Below, one piece after another: positions 43,845-52,319 of a stretch of DNA of 62,813 nt. The DNA is from Clostridia bacterium. GTDB lineage: Bacteria; Bacteroidota; Bacteroidia; Bacteroidales; 4484-276. Location of the stretch: the NCBI GenBank assembly GCA_009928785.1, contig SABY01000009.1, positions 1 to 62,813 on the forward strand, written 5' to 3'. The notes under the pieces were generated by a model. That model was not told where the DNA came from. It saw only the letters and a program-made list of their open reading frames with translations, and did no database searches. The position numbers and the translations under genes were made by a program. The first letter of the stretch is position 1, and each line of letters opens with the position of its first letter.

Positions 43845-45755
43845 TTATTTAAGTTCACGTTCTATTTTAGTAATAACATCCAGCGCCTCATGATATACTT
43901 TGTCCATCACCTCCGACTTGTTTCCAGGTGCGAAGCGGGCATATTCGGTGCTGTTGAGCGTCGCGATAAACTGGTCGGCAATTTCGGGATTCACCTTGCG
44001 GCGGTTGAGGATTTCGCGCACATTGTCCATCGAGAGTTCAGCGGGTGGGATGTTGAGCTTGTCGCTCATATAGCCCCACAGCGCCCTTGAGATTTCATTA
44101 TAAAAATCGATTTCTTTTTTCTCTTTCAGAAACACCGCCGCCAGTTTCAATCGGCGAAGGGATATTTTGGTGGCTTTGCGTGTGCGCATCATTGCGGCAT
44201 CGCTGCGCCGACGTACGGTACGGCGCCATAGGATGAGGATAATGATAGCGACTACCACGATGGCCAACATGAATAAGTTATAAATCCCCGACCGGAAAAA
44301 GTAGGTGCCGATAGGGCGCAATTGATACGGCGGCAGCTTGATGTGCCTGATGTCGCGGCCGATGTATTGGATGTCGGTTTGGTTGGTTGCGCCCTGATAC
44401 GTTACCTGCGCGGTCTGTCCGTCGCCTTTGCTCACGGTGATTTCGAAAGGTGGTGTGTTGAGGCTTTGGTAGGCTTGCCTGCTCACGTCGAAGTAAGAAA
44501 AAGGTACCGACTTGATGGAGTAGCTGCCCGGGTTGCGCGGTATGATAAGGTACTCGAAGGTGCGTGTGCCCGAAACGCCACTTTGGTTTACCTGTATGTT
44601 GTTGCTTATTTCCGGATCATAAACTTCGAAGTCGGGAGGGAAGCCGACTTTGGGGGCATCGATAAGTTCTATGTTGCCACGTCCTTTTAGCGTAAAGCGC
44701 AATGTGATGGGTTCGTTGGCTTTGACTTCGCGATTGGTGAGTTCCGATTCAAAGGTGAAACTGCCCACGGCGCCGCTGAAATCGGCTGGTTTGTTTTGGG
44801 TGGGCAAAGGTTTTACGTCAATTTTCAGGCTGTTGGATGTCAGCGTTTTTTCGACGTTTTGGTAGCGACTGTTAAAGAATGGGTCGTTGAAGAAGCTGTC
44901 GAAGAACGGATCGGAGCTGTTGCGGCGGGAGTTGCTGCGTACCTGTGCCACGCATCCGAGCACGCCAGGCTCTATTACTATCTGTCCGCTGCGTTGTGCA
45001 AAAAGTGCCAGTTTTTTTACTTCGGCTACTACAAATTCTTGCCCGTTGATTACTTCGCGACTTTGCGGATATTCTTTGATATTCTGAAAAAGGTCTTTGC
45101 TCCAAAAACCGGGGAAGGAGTTTATTTTAGAAACGTCGATGTTGGAGATGGGCAGACTGGTGTAGAGTTTATAGGTGATGATTACCTGTTCGCCCTGATA
45201 AGGTGTGCTGTTGCTGATTTGTGCACGCAGAAAAAGATCGCCTGCATCGGCAGTGGCTCCACCGCTGTTTTGCTGCCCGCTATTGGCGCCGCCTCCTTGC
45301 TGCGTGGAGGCATTATTTGTAACTTTTACCTGCAGACTGTTGGAAGTGTAGCTTTTTCCATCAACCACAATGGTGGCCGGTGGGATGGTAAAAGTGCCTT
45401 CGGTAACGGCTTGCAGGATGTACGAAAATATGTATTCGCTTTTGCGGCTTACCTGCCCATTGATGATTTGCACGCTGCTACTGGTAGAAGTGTTGGGGCC
45501 ACTGAGCATCTGAAAATCGGTGATGTTGGGTCCACGAAAGTTGGCGCCTTCCGCGTTGATTTTGTAATTGAGCTGAAAGCGCTCGCCCTTAGTCACCACA
45601 GGCTTGGCGGTGGCCGTAAATTTCACCTCATCGGCACGAGCGCTACCCGCGCCAAGTACCAGCCAGGCGGCGACGAGCCATAGCAGGGTCTTTGCCATCC
45701 GGCTTTGTGACACAAAATTTCTTTTGATCTTTATCATCATCTCATTACTAATCAT
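43845..45755 (-). CDS. batD: BatD family protein
   Basis: A 636-residue envelope protein. The signal peptide (KTLLWLVAAWLVLGAGSARA) starts after residue 21, and an internal Met at position 20 is an alternative start. A large region of beta-sandwich repeats (residues about 45-430, with FTATAKPVVTKGERFQLNY) is exposed to the periplasm. A membrane helix near 470-495 (IYNLFMLAIVVVAIIILIL) and a cytoplasmic tail of about 140 residues follow. BatD is a standard member of the operon, between batC (6 nt gap) and batE (12 nt gap). It probably binds other Bat proteins. Confidence 0.87.
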   Translation of the reverse strand: MISNEMMIKIKRNFVSQSRMAKTLLWLVAAWLVLGAGSARADEVKFTATAKPVVTKGERFQLNYKINAEGANFRGPNITDFQMLSGPNTSTSSSVQIINGQVSRKSEYIFSYILQAVTEGTFTIPPATIVVDGKSYTSNSLQVKVTNNASTQQGGGANSGQQNSGGATADAGDLFLRAQISNSTPYQGEQVIITYKLYTSLPISNIDVSKINSFPGFWSKDLFQNIKEYPQSREVINGQEFVVAEVKKLALFAQRSGQIVIEPGVLGCVAQVRSNSRRNSSDPFFDSFFNDPFFNSRYQNVEKTLTSNSLKIDVKPLPTQNKPADFSGAVGSFTFESELTNREVKANEPITLRFTLKGRGNIELIDAPKVGFPPDFEVYDPEISNNIQVNQSGVSGTRTFEYLIIPRNPGSYSIKSVPFSYFDVSRQAYQSLNTPPFEITVSKGDGQTAQVTYQGATNQTDIQYIGRDIRHIKLPPYQLRPIGTYFFRSGIYNLFMLAIVVVAIIILILWRRTVRRRSDAAMMRTRKATKISLRRLKLAAVFLKEKKEIDFYNEISRALWGYMSDKLNIPPAELSMDNVREILNRRKVNPEIADQFIATLNSTEYARFAPGNKSEVMDKVYHEALDVITKIERELK

Positions 45756-45761
45756 AATGCG

Positions 45762-46559
45762 TTACCAATCTTTTTCCGATTTAACACGCTTGGCCGACTT
45801 GAGTTTCTCAAGTTTAAGTTTCTCCAGAGTTTTCTTCTCATTATCTTTTAAAGCCTGCAGCATCCGCTCAGCATCTTCTTTCGAAATCTGCTTAGGCTGT
45901 GCCTGTCCGTCGGGCTGCTGCTGCTGGTCGCCCTGGTTTTGCTGTTGCTGATCCTGCTGTTGCTGGTCTTTTTGCTGTTGATCCTGCTGTTGCTGATCCT
46001 GCTTTTGTTGGTCGTCCTGCTTGTCCTGATCCTTTTGCTGATCATCTTTCTTGTCCTGATCTTTTTGCTGATCATCTTTTTTATCCTGATCTTTTTGCTG
46101 ATCCTGCTGCTGCTGCAACATGCGTCGCGCATATTCCAGGTTGTATTTGGTGTCGAGGTCGTCGGGGTTTAAGCGCAGGGCATTTTTGTAGGCATCAATG
46201 GCTGGCTGGTATTGTTGTGATTGAACCAGCGAATTTCCTAAATTATGATAGGCTCCTGCTCTGGCTTCGGGAGTTTGGAGGGTGCCGGCAAGTTTCTCGT
46301 AAATTTTTGCCGACTCCTCATATCCCTCTTGCTGATACAAAGAGGTTCCCAGATTAAACTCTCCTTTGGCAGAATTTTGATTTTTCTCAAGCGCTTTGCG
46401 GTAGTCGATCTCGGCTTTCTTAAAATCTTTATCGTCATAGGCATTGTTGCCACGGCGGATGAATTTATTTTCATTTTGTGCTTCTGCCTGCAGGCCAAAA
46501 GCCATCATCAGCGTAAGCGCAATAATTATGATTGGTATGATATGAAGTTTGTTTTTCAT
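45762..46559 (-). CDS. batC: BatC-like TPR protein with Gln/Asp/Lys repeat region
   Basis: A 265-residue exported protein. The signal peptide spans about 1-27. TPR motifs cover about 33-66 (RGNNAYDDKDFKKAEIDYRKALEKN) and 70-140. Residues 149-216 are almost only Gln, Asp and Lys and include a decapeptide, KDDQQKDQDK, repeated about three times in tandem with a 30-nt DNA period. The end is a charged helix. BatC proteins often have such low-complexity linkers. The repeats could change length by slippage. It lies between batB and batD on the same strand. Confidence 0.85.
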   Translation of the reverse strand: MKNKLHIIPIIIIALTLMMAFGLQAEAQNENKFIRRGNNAYDDKDFKKAEIDYRKALEKNQNSAKGEFNLGTSLYQQEGYEESAKIYEKLAGTLQTPEARAGAYHNLGNSLVQSQQYQPAIDAYKNALRLNPDDLDTKYNLEYARRMLQQQQDQQKDQDKKDDQQKDQDKKDDQQKDQDKQDDQQKQDQQQQDQQQKDQQQQDQQQQNQGDQQQQPDGQAQPKQISKEDAERMLQALKDNEKKTLEKLKLEKLKSAKRVKSEKDW

Positions 46560-46582
46560 TTTCTGATTTCAAAGTCTGATAC

Positions 46583-47626
46583 TTATTTTTTCTCACCGAA
46601 AAGGTTGACATTGCGAAAGCGCCTTCCCCGGCGGTCGAAAATTGCGAACTCGATCAACAACAATAATAACGCTGCAGCGAGAAAATATTGAAAACGGTCT
46701 TCATAATCTGAAAAAACACGCGATTCGAATTTGGTTTTTTCCAGTTTATTAATTTCATCAAAAATAACATCCAAACCAGCTTGCGTATTATTGGCGCGCA
46801 CATATTCTCCTTTTCCGGCAGCGGCAATCTGGCGTAGCATATCCTCGTTGAGGCGGGTGATAACGGTGTTGTTGCTCAGGTCTTTCTTAAATCCATTTTG
46901 ATTTCCATAGCGGTCATAAACAGGAATCGGAGCGCCTTCAGGCAATCCCATGCCAATGGTGTAAACGCGGATGCCTTTCTCGGTAGCCTGTTTGGCTGCC
47001 ACGATGGCATCGCCTTCGTGGTCTTCGCCATCGGTGATAACGATGATTGCTTTCTCATGCTCGTTTTCGCCAAAAGCTTCTGTGGCCAAATTTATTGCGG
47101 CAGCGATGGCCGTACCTTGTGTAGGCACAATGTCGGTATTGATGGTAGAAAGGAATAGCCGCGCAGCAGCATAATCGGTGGTGATGGGAAGCTGCGTGTA
47201 GGCGTTACCCGCAAAAACCACGATGCCGATTCGGTCGTTGTTAAGTTTGTCGAGCAATCGCGAAATGGCCTGCCGTGCGCTGAGCAGCCTGCTTGGCTTG
47301 ATGTCTTCGGCGAGCATGCTGTTGGATACGTCGATGGCAATTACGATGTCGATACCTTTGCGCTCCACGGTTTCCAATTTGGACCCTACCAGCAGGTTGG
47401 CCAGGCCGCCTGTGATAAAAGCAAAGGCCAGGATAAGCAAGATGAATTTCAGCACCGGGCGGCTCCGGCTGATGTCGGGCGTAAGGCGTTTTACCAGCGC
47501 CGACTCACCAAAACGACGCATTGCCCGGCGGCGCCAACTGCGCATCACCACAAAAAGGATGATGAACAATGGGATGGCCAGCAAGGCATAGAAGTAATCT
47601 GGTTCGGCGAATTTTAAAATTTGCAT
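46583..47626 (-). CDS. batB: BatB VWA-domain membrane protein
   Basis: A 347-residue membrane protein: a helix near 10-28, a second near 60-80, a VWA domain about 90-290, and a C-terminal helix near 318-335. The metal-binding MIDAS motif is intact at D99 (IAIDVSNSM), with a threonine in PTQGTAIAAA and ITDGEDHEGD. The loop MLAEDIKPSRL after the MIDAS is shared with batA. VWA domains of this operon face the periplasm and are thought to work with the MoxR ATPase. It is in line between batA and batC with 70 nt to batA and 23 nt to batC. Confidence 0.9.
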   Translation of the reverse strand: MQILKFAEPDYFYALLAIPLFIILFVVMRSWRRRAMRRFGESALVKRLTPDISRSRPVLKFILLILAFAFITGGLANLLVGSKLETVERKGIDIVIAIDVSNSMLAEDIKPSRLLSARQAISRLLDKLNNDRIGIVVFAGNAYTQLPITTDYAAARLFLSTINTDIVPTQGTAIAAAINLATEAFGENEHEKAIIVITDGEDHEGDAIVAAKQATEKGIRVYTIGMGLPEGAPIPVYDRYGNQNGFKKDLSNNTVITRLNEDMLRQIAAAGKGEYVRANNTQAGLDVIFDEINKLEKTKFESRVFSDYEDRFQYFLAAALLLLLIEFAIFDRRGRRFRNVNLFGEKK

Positions 47627-47696
47627 GCCTGTTTTTCTTAGTGGTCTTTTGGAATTTTCTTTTTAAAAAAACAAATAATTAATATGTAGAAACAAA

Positions 47697-48692
47697 TTAT
47701 GGTGTGCTTCTGAACAAAGTATTTTTAAATAAAATCTCTAAACCAAAAAGCACCAGCGCCAGGAGTGCCAGCGGATAGAACTCTTCGGTTTTTTTGTGAA
47801 ATTCGGTGACGTCAATTTTGGACTTCTCCAGTTGGTCTATCTCCTGATACACCTCTTCGAGCTTTTGATTGGAGGTAGCTCTAAAATATTTCCCGTCGGT
47901 CATGGTGGCAATTTGTTGTAGCAGCGCCTCATCAATTTTCACTTCCATATTTTGATAGCGCATTCCAAAGGGCGTTTGTACGGGATAGGGCGCCATTCCC
48001 AGGCTCCCGACGCCAATTGTGTAGATGCGGATGCCATAGAGTTTTGCAATTTCGGCAGCCGACTGCGGATCGACCGCACCCATGTTATTTACACCATCGG
48101 TAAGCAAAATGATGACTTTGCTGATGGCCTTGCTGTCGCGCAGGCGGGTAACGGCTGTGGCCAGTCCGTCGCCCAAAGCCGTTCCGTCTTCTATCATGCC
48201 GCTTTTGAGCTGATCAAACATTTCCCTGAGCACCTGGTGGTCGGTGGTGAGCGGAACTTGCGTAAAGGTTTCGCCGGCAAAAACTACCAGCCCCATACGG
48301 TCGTTGGGCCGGTTTTTTATAAAGTCGATAGCTACCTCCTTGGCAGCTTCCAGGCGGTTGGGTTTCAGGTCTTCGGCAAGCATGCTGCTCGATATGTCCA
48401 TGGCCATCACGATGTCGATGCCTTCGATGGTAATATCCTGCGAGCTGGAAGTACTTTGCGGACGGGCTATGGCCACAACGAGTAACCCTACGGCCAGGAT
48501 ACGCAGCAAAAAAAGTGTATGATAAAGCCACTGCCGCCACGACCAGCGTGTCCGGGCAAAAAAACCGATGCCCGAAATCCTGATCTCCGCTTTGCTGCTG
48601 CGCACCTTGAACCAATACCACAATCCCATCAGCGGGATCACCAGCAGAAGGTAAAGATATTCGGGATTTACAAATTCAATATTATTCAGCAT
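47697..48692 (-). CDS. batA: BatA VWA-domain membrane protein
   Basis: A 331-residue paralogue of BatB with the same plan: N-terminal helix (YLYLLLVIPLMGLWYWF), a second helix about 57-76, VWA domain about 90-290 and a C-terminal helix near 305-323. The MIDAS motif is D99 in MAMDISSSM and the acidic site is LLTDGVNNMG. Between BatA and BatB the MLAEDxKPxRL loop is almost identical, indicating tandem duplication. It starts 3 nt after the 341-residue partner gene ends, so translation may be coupled. Confidence 0.9.
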   Translation of the reverse strand: MLNNIEFVNPEYLYLLLVIPLMGLWYWFKVRSSKAEIRISGIGFFARTRWSWRQWLYHTLFLLRILAVGLLVVAIARPQSTSSSQDITIEGIDIVMAMDISSSMLAEDLKPNRLEAAKEVAIDFIKNRPNDRMGLVVFAGETFTQVPLTTDHQVLREMFDQLKSGMIEDGTALGDGLATAVTRLRDSKAISKVIILLTDGVNNMGAVDPQSAAEIAKLYGIRIYTIGVGSLGMAPYPVQTPFGMRYQNMEVKIDEALLQQIATMTDGKYFRATSNQKLEEVYQEIDQLEKSKIDVTEFHKKTEEFYPLALLALVLFGLEILFKNTLFRSTP

Positions 48693-48695
48693 AGC

Positions 48696-49721
48696 TTATT
48701 TGCGTATTTCGGTAGAGGAAAGCGCTGCGGTATCCTCAGTATTTTCAATTGACCCATTCATCTTGTCAGTTTTATTGCCCGCTGCAGGTGAGGTATCTTT
48801 AACAAAATCCACGGCCTGCGTCATGCTGCGGTTGTGCTCGTCGGGCGCGGGCTTGTATTTGGCAAATTTCACCAGATCGGCCATTTCGAGGATTTGCTGC
48901 AGCGCACGCAGATTTTTATCGGAGAGCTTGATCTTGTAAGCCGCTTGCATAATTTCAGGGGTGGTCATCTCGGGAGCCATTATCGCAAACTGGTCGTCGA
49001 GATATTGCCGGATAATATCGGAAAGGCGCGAGTGATAATGTTTTACCAGGTCTTTTTGCCAAAGCTTTTCGTTACGAAGTTTTTCAAGTTCATCGAGCGC
49101 CCACCTGTGTGGCGGTACTTTTGGCTTAGGTCGGGCAAGCACCACAGGTTGTTTTTTCTTTCTTTTTTTATAATAATAAAAAAGAGCTGCGGTGATGAGC
49201 AGCACGGCCAGCACCAGCAAAATCCACGGCAGCAGCTCGGCAAATGTGAGCGGAGCTTCAATGGGGCCTTTGATGGGTTTGATGGTTTGTGTGGTATCAA
49301 CAGCTACTGAGAAAACATTCAAAAGAAAAGGCTCTGTTTCTACAGCCGAATCCATTGCAGCACCAATGGCAAAACTAATGGGCGGAACTACATAATATCC
49401 GGAATCGAAAGCGGTGATGGTAAGTTTTTGACTGATAAGCAGCATCCCGTTGTCGAGGCGGGTAGTGTCGATAGCTCCGCGATTCACAATTTCTATTTCG
49501 CCGGTGAGCGTGTCAGCAAAGAGCGGCCACCGGAAAGGCATGTTTTGCGGAAGCTGCAATTGCAGGTTAAATCCTATCTGGTCGCCGATGAGCATGCTGT
49601 TGGTATCGAGCGAAGCGCTGGCCACAGGCTGCTGCGTTTTTGCAGTTAACGACAGCATCAGCAGCAGAGCCAATAGAATTATATTAAAATTTTTGTTCAT
49701 CATTGTCTTCATCATATCCAT
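48696..49721 (-). CDS. Exported single-helix protein of the Bat operon
   Basis: A 341-residue protein with a signal peptide (about 1-30) and a beta-rich periplasmic part to about 165. It has a membrane helix near 168-190 (LLPWILLVLAVLLITAALFYYY) and a basic-then-acidic cytoplasmic tail with PHRWALDELEKL and HYHSRLSDIIRQYLDDQF. The same kind of protein sits at this place in other Bacteroidota Bat operons, but it has no name I trust. It lies between the DUF58 gene (12 nt gap) and batA (3 nt gap). A role as a membrane link for the complex is inferred. Confidence 0.75.
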   Translation of the reverse strand: MDMMKTMMNKNFNIILLALLLMLSLTAKTQQPVASASLDTNSMLIGDQIGFNLQLQLPQNMPFRWPLFADTLTGEIEIVNRGAIDTTRLDNGMLLISQKLTITAFDSGYYVVPPISFAIGAAMDSAVETEPFLLNVFSVAVDTTQTIKPIKGPIEAPLTFAELLPWILLVLAVLLITAALFYYYKKRKKKQPVVLARPKPKVPPHRWALDELEKLRNEKLWQKDLVKHYHSRLSDIIRQYLDDQFAIMAPEMTTPEIMQAAYKIKLSDKNLRALQQILEMADLVKFAKYKPAPDEHNRSMTQAVDFVKDTSPAAGNKTDKMNGSIENTEDTAALSSTEIRK

Positions 49722-49733
49722 GCGCCTTTTTGT

Positions 49734-50609
49734 TTAGGCACGGGCTTCCCGTCGTTGAAAAAGTGCTATAAGTTGCCTAACATAATCCTGATCAGTACGA
49801 ATAGTGGCCACATCCACACCGGATTTCAAAAACACACGGCGCAAATATTTCTCATTGTCGAGGTGCCACTGCCTGTATTGCTGGCGCACCGAGCCGCTCG
49901 AAGTGTCAATCCAGCGTGTTTTGCCGGTTTCGGTATCTTTAAATTTGGCCAACCCCATGTCGGGCAATTCCGTTTCGCGCTCATCAAAAACGCGTATAGC
50001 AATCACGTCGTGTTTGTTGTTGGCGATTTGCAGCGCTTCGTCAAAACCTGTATCTATAAAGTCGGAGAGTACAAAGGCGGTGCAGCGCTTTTTGATAGCA
50101 TTGGTAAGATAGCGCAGCGATTCCGAAACTTTCGTTTGTTGGTTTTGGGTTCTGAAATCCACCAGCTCACGGATGATGCGCAGGATGTGGCTTGTGCCTT
50201 TTTTGGGTGGGATAAATTTCTCTATCTGGTTGCTGAAAAAGATAACGCCCACTTTGTCGTTGTTTTGTATCGCCGAAAAGGCCAGCACAGCAGCTATCTC
50301 GGTTATCATTTCTTCTTTGAGCATGCTGCGGGTGCCAAACTCGTTGGAGCCGCTCACGTCGATGAGCAGCATCACGGTAAGCTCGCGTTCCTCTTCAAAG
50401 ATTTTAATAAACGGATGGTTGAAGCGCGCCGTTACATTCCAGTCGATGCTGCGAATGTCGTCGCCGTATTGGTATTCGCGCACCTCGCTAAAAGCCATGC
50501 CTCGTCCCTTGAAGGCGCTGTGGTATTGTCCGGAAAATATCTGGTTGGACAACCCACGCGTTTTTATCTCTATCTTTCTTACTTTTTTAAAAATCTCCGA
50601 TGCGTCCAT
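49734..50609 (-). CDS. DUF58 domain protein
   Basis: A 291-residue cytoplasmic protein. The DUF58 signature lies near residues 33-60 (FKGRGMAFSEVREYQYGDD, then RSIDWNVTARF). A VWA-like fold follows, with VMLLIDVSGSNEFG near 80 and KVGVIFFSNQIEKFIPP. DUF58 proteins nearly always accompany MoxR ATPases and are thought to bind them. It is 64 nt downstream of moxR and 12 nt upstream of the next gene. The function is known only by association. Confidence 0.88.
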   Translation of the reverse strand: MDASEIFKKVRKIEIKTRGLSNQIFSGQYHSAFKGRGMAFSEVREYQYGDDIRSIDWNVTARFNHPFIKIFEEERELTVMLLIDVSGSNEFGTRSMLKEEMITEIAAVLAFSAIQNNDKVGVIFFSNQIEKFIPPKKGTSHILRIIRELVDFRTQNQQTKVSESLRYLTNAIKKRCTAFVLSDFIDTGFDEALQIANNKHDVIAIRVFDERETELPDMGLAKFKDTETGKTRWIDTSSGSVRQQYRQWHLDNEKYLRRVFLKSGVDVATIRTDQDYVRQLIALFQRREARA

Positions 50610-50673
50610 AATCTGGTTTTAAATAGTAGGCGGGAAATTAACTCCAAACGCTGGTTGATTGTCAACCGCTGCC

Positions 50674-51666
50674 CTATGGCACCTCGATGGTGTTGAGGAT
50701 TTCGTTGATGATGTCTTCGGAGGTGATATTCTCGGCTTCGGCTTCGTAGGTAAGCCCGATGCGGTGGCGCAGCACGTCGTGAGCAATGGCACGTATATCT
50801 TCGGGAATTACGTAGCCGCGACGTTTGATAAAAGCAAAGGCTTTGGCAGCCAGCGCCAGGTTTATCGATGCACGCGGCGACGCGCCGTAGTTGATCATGC
50901 CATCAAATTTGGCAAGTTTGTATTGCGAAGGATAGCGCGTGGCAAATACAATGTCGGTGATATAGTTTTCGATTTTTTCGTCCAGATACACTTCGCGGGT
51001 TACAGCACGGGCACGCAGAATGCTCTCGGGGCTTACCACTTTGTTGAGCGGAGCACGGTGCAGACTGTTGTTCTGCCGAAGGATCATTTTTTCTTCTTCC
51101 TTTTGCGGATACGATATTACCACCTTGAGCATAAAACGATCCACCTGCGCTTCGGGCAGTGGATAGGTTCCTTCCTGTTCGATGGGGTTTTGGGTGGCCA
51201 TTACAAGAAAAGGTTCGGGCAATAGAAAAGTGTTGTCGCCAATGGTAACCTGCCTTTCCTGCATGGCCTCCAGCAGGGCGCTTTGCACTTTGGCTGGTGA
51301 GCGGTTGATCTCGTCAGCCAAAATAAAGTTGCTGAAGATTGGCCCCTGACGGACTACAAATTCTTCGTTTTTCTGGCTATAGATTAGCGTGCCGATGAGG
51401 TCGGCTGGCAGCAGGTCGGGTGTAAATTGTATGCGGCTGAAGCCGGCATCGATGGCGCTGGCCAGCGATTTTATTGCCAATGTTTTGGCCAGACCGGGAA
51501 CACCTTCGAGCAGGATGTGGCCATCGGCAAGCAGCCCGATGAGCAGGCGCTCAAGCATGTGCTTCTGGCCTATTATCACCTTGTTAAGCTCCAGATTGAT
51601 AAGGTCGATAAAGGCGCTTTCCTGCTGAATCTTTTCGTTGATTTCTCTGATACTTGTTTCGATCAT
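50674..51666 (-). CDS. MoxR family AAA+ ATPase
   Basis: A 330-residue cytoplasmic ATPase. Walker A is GVPGLAKT near residues 53-60, Walker B is ILADEINRS near 112, sensor motifs follow (MATQNPIEQEGTYPLPEAQVDRF near 155-180), and the lid domain ends the protein. MoxR proteins act as chaperones that remodel VWA-domain partners such as BatA, BatB and DUF58. It is the first gene of the eight-gene operon. An in-frame start 9 codons upstream exists, but MIETSIREINEK fits the family better. No -33/-7 match was found upstream. Confidence 0.92.
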   Translation of the reverse strand: MIETSIREINEKIQQESAFIDLINLELNKVIIGQKHMLERLLIGLLADGHILLEGVPGLAKTLAIKSLASAIDAGFSRIQFTPDLLPADLIGTLIYSQKNEEFVVRQGPIFSNFILADEINRSPAKVQSALLEAMQERQVTIGDNTFLLPEPFLVMATQNPIEQEGTYPLPEAQVDRFMLKVVISYPQKEEEKMILRQNNSLHRAPLNKVVSPESILRARAVTREVYLDEKIENYITDIVFATRYPSQYKLAKFDGMINYGASPRASINLALAAKAFAFIKRRGYVIPEDIRAIAHDVLRHRIGLTYEAEAENITSEDIINEILNTIEVP

Positions 51667-51854
51667 TTTGATAGTCAATTTTGAAGTAGGCAATGATAAC
51701 TCCCGACTTTTTTTATAATTATTGGCCGAGGGTTAAAAGTTGTTAATCAAATGAAAGGTGAATGTAAAAATCGTACGCCGCGCGTCGGCCGGGTGCATAC
51801 TTGTGCAAGGAGGATTACTGAAATGAATATGTTTTTGATAATGGCAGAAACAAA

Positions 51855-51879
51855 AAAACGGTATCTCGATGATACCGTT
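51855..51879 (-). terminator. Terminator of the DUF3467 gene
   Basis: AACGGTATC (51857-51865) pairs with GATACCGTT (51871-51879) around a 5-nt loop. On the minus strand it ends with a run of T residues. It begins about 50 nt after the stop at 51929. Confidence 0.88.
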
Positions 51880-51928
51880 ATTTTATGCGCTATCTGTTTG
51901 AGATAACGCCGTTTGATGATTCATTGCG

Positions 51929-52240
51929 TTATGCCTGCGCAGTAGGCCCGCCCAAGCTGAAAGGCATGTCAGTATCGGCTTCTTTGATAGCGCCGTGCAT
52001 GCTCTCAAATTTTTTCAGATTGTCCTGCAACGCTCTTGCGAGTCGTTTGGCATGTTGTGGTGTGAGGATGATACGCGATTTTACTTTCGCCTTTGGGATG
52101 CCTGGCAGCATTTTTACGAAATCAATTACAAACTCCGAGCGCGAATGCGTGATGATGGCCAGGTTGGCATAGATGCCTTCGGCAATATCTTCGGGAAGGT
52201 CGATGTTGATTTGTCCTTTGTTAGGTTGATTTTGTTCCAT
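51929..52240 (-). CDS. DUF3467 family protein
   Basis: A 103-residue soluble protein of the small DUF3467 family, widespread in Bacteroidota and of unknown function. The pattern INIDLPEDIAEGIYANLAIITHSRSEFVIDFV is followed by KSRIILTPQHAKRLARALQDNLKKFE. The fold is expected to be alpha/beta, with no catalytic motif. An upstream in-frame codon lies in the promoter region, so MEQNQPNKG is used as start. It lies downstream of rpoC but separated by a hairpin and a TACTTTTG box on the minus strand (52272-52279), so it likely has its own transcript. Confidence 0.85.
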   Translation of the reverse strand: MEQNQPNKGQINIDLPEDIAEGIYANLAIITHSRSEFVIDFVKMLPGIPKAKVKSRIILTPQHAKRLARALQDNLKKFESMHGAIKEADTDMPFSLGGPTAQA

Positions 52241-52261
52241 AGTATTTTGTTTTTTTATTAA

Positions 52262-52300
52262 AAAGAAAAACCAAAAGTAGCACACTTCTGGTTTTTCTTT
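52262..52300. terminator. Terminator of the rpl-rpo operon, overlapping a -7 box
   Basis: AAAGAAAAACCA (52262-52273) pairs with 52289-52300, a 12-bp stem. On the minus strand the stem is followed by T-rich sequence, 20 nt after the rpoC stop. The same bases contain TACTTTTG on the minus strand (52272-52279), a possible -7 box for the DUF3467 gene. Confidence 0.7.
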
Positions 52301-52319
52301 CTGATTTTACAATTATAAA

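Noticed and set aside
45939..46172. Plus-strand open frame coding for an extremely Leu/Ile-rich peptide
   Set aside because: It is the antisense of the CAG/GAT-rich repeat region of batC; the hydrophobic run follows from the complement of Gln and Asp codons.
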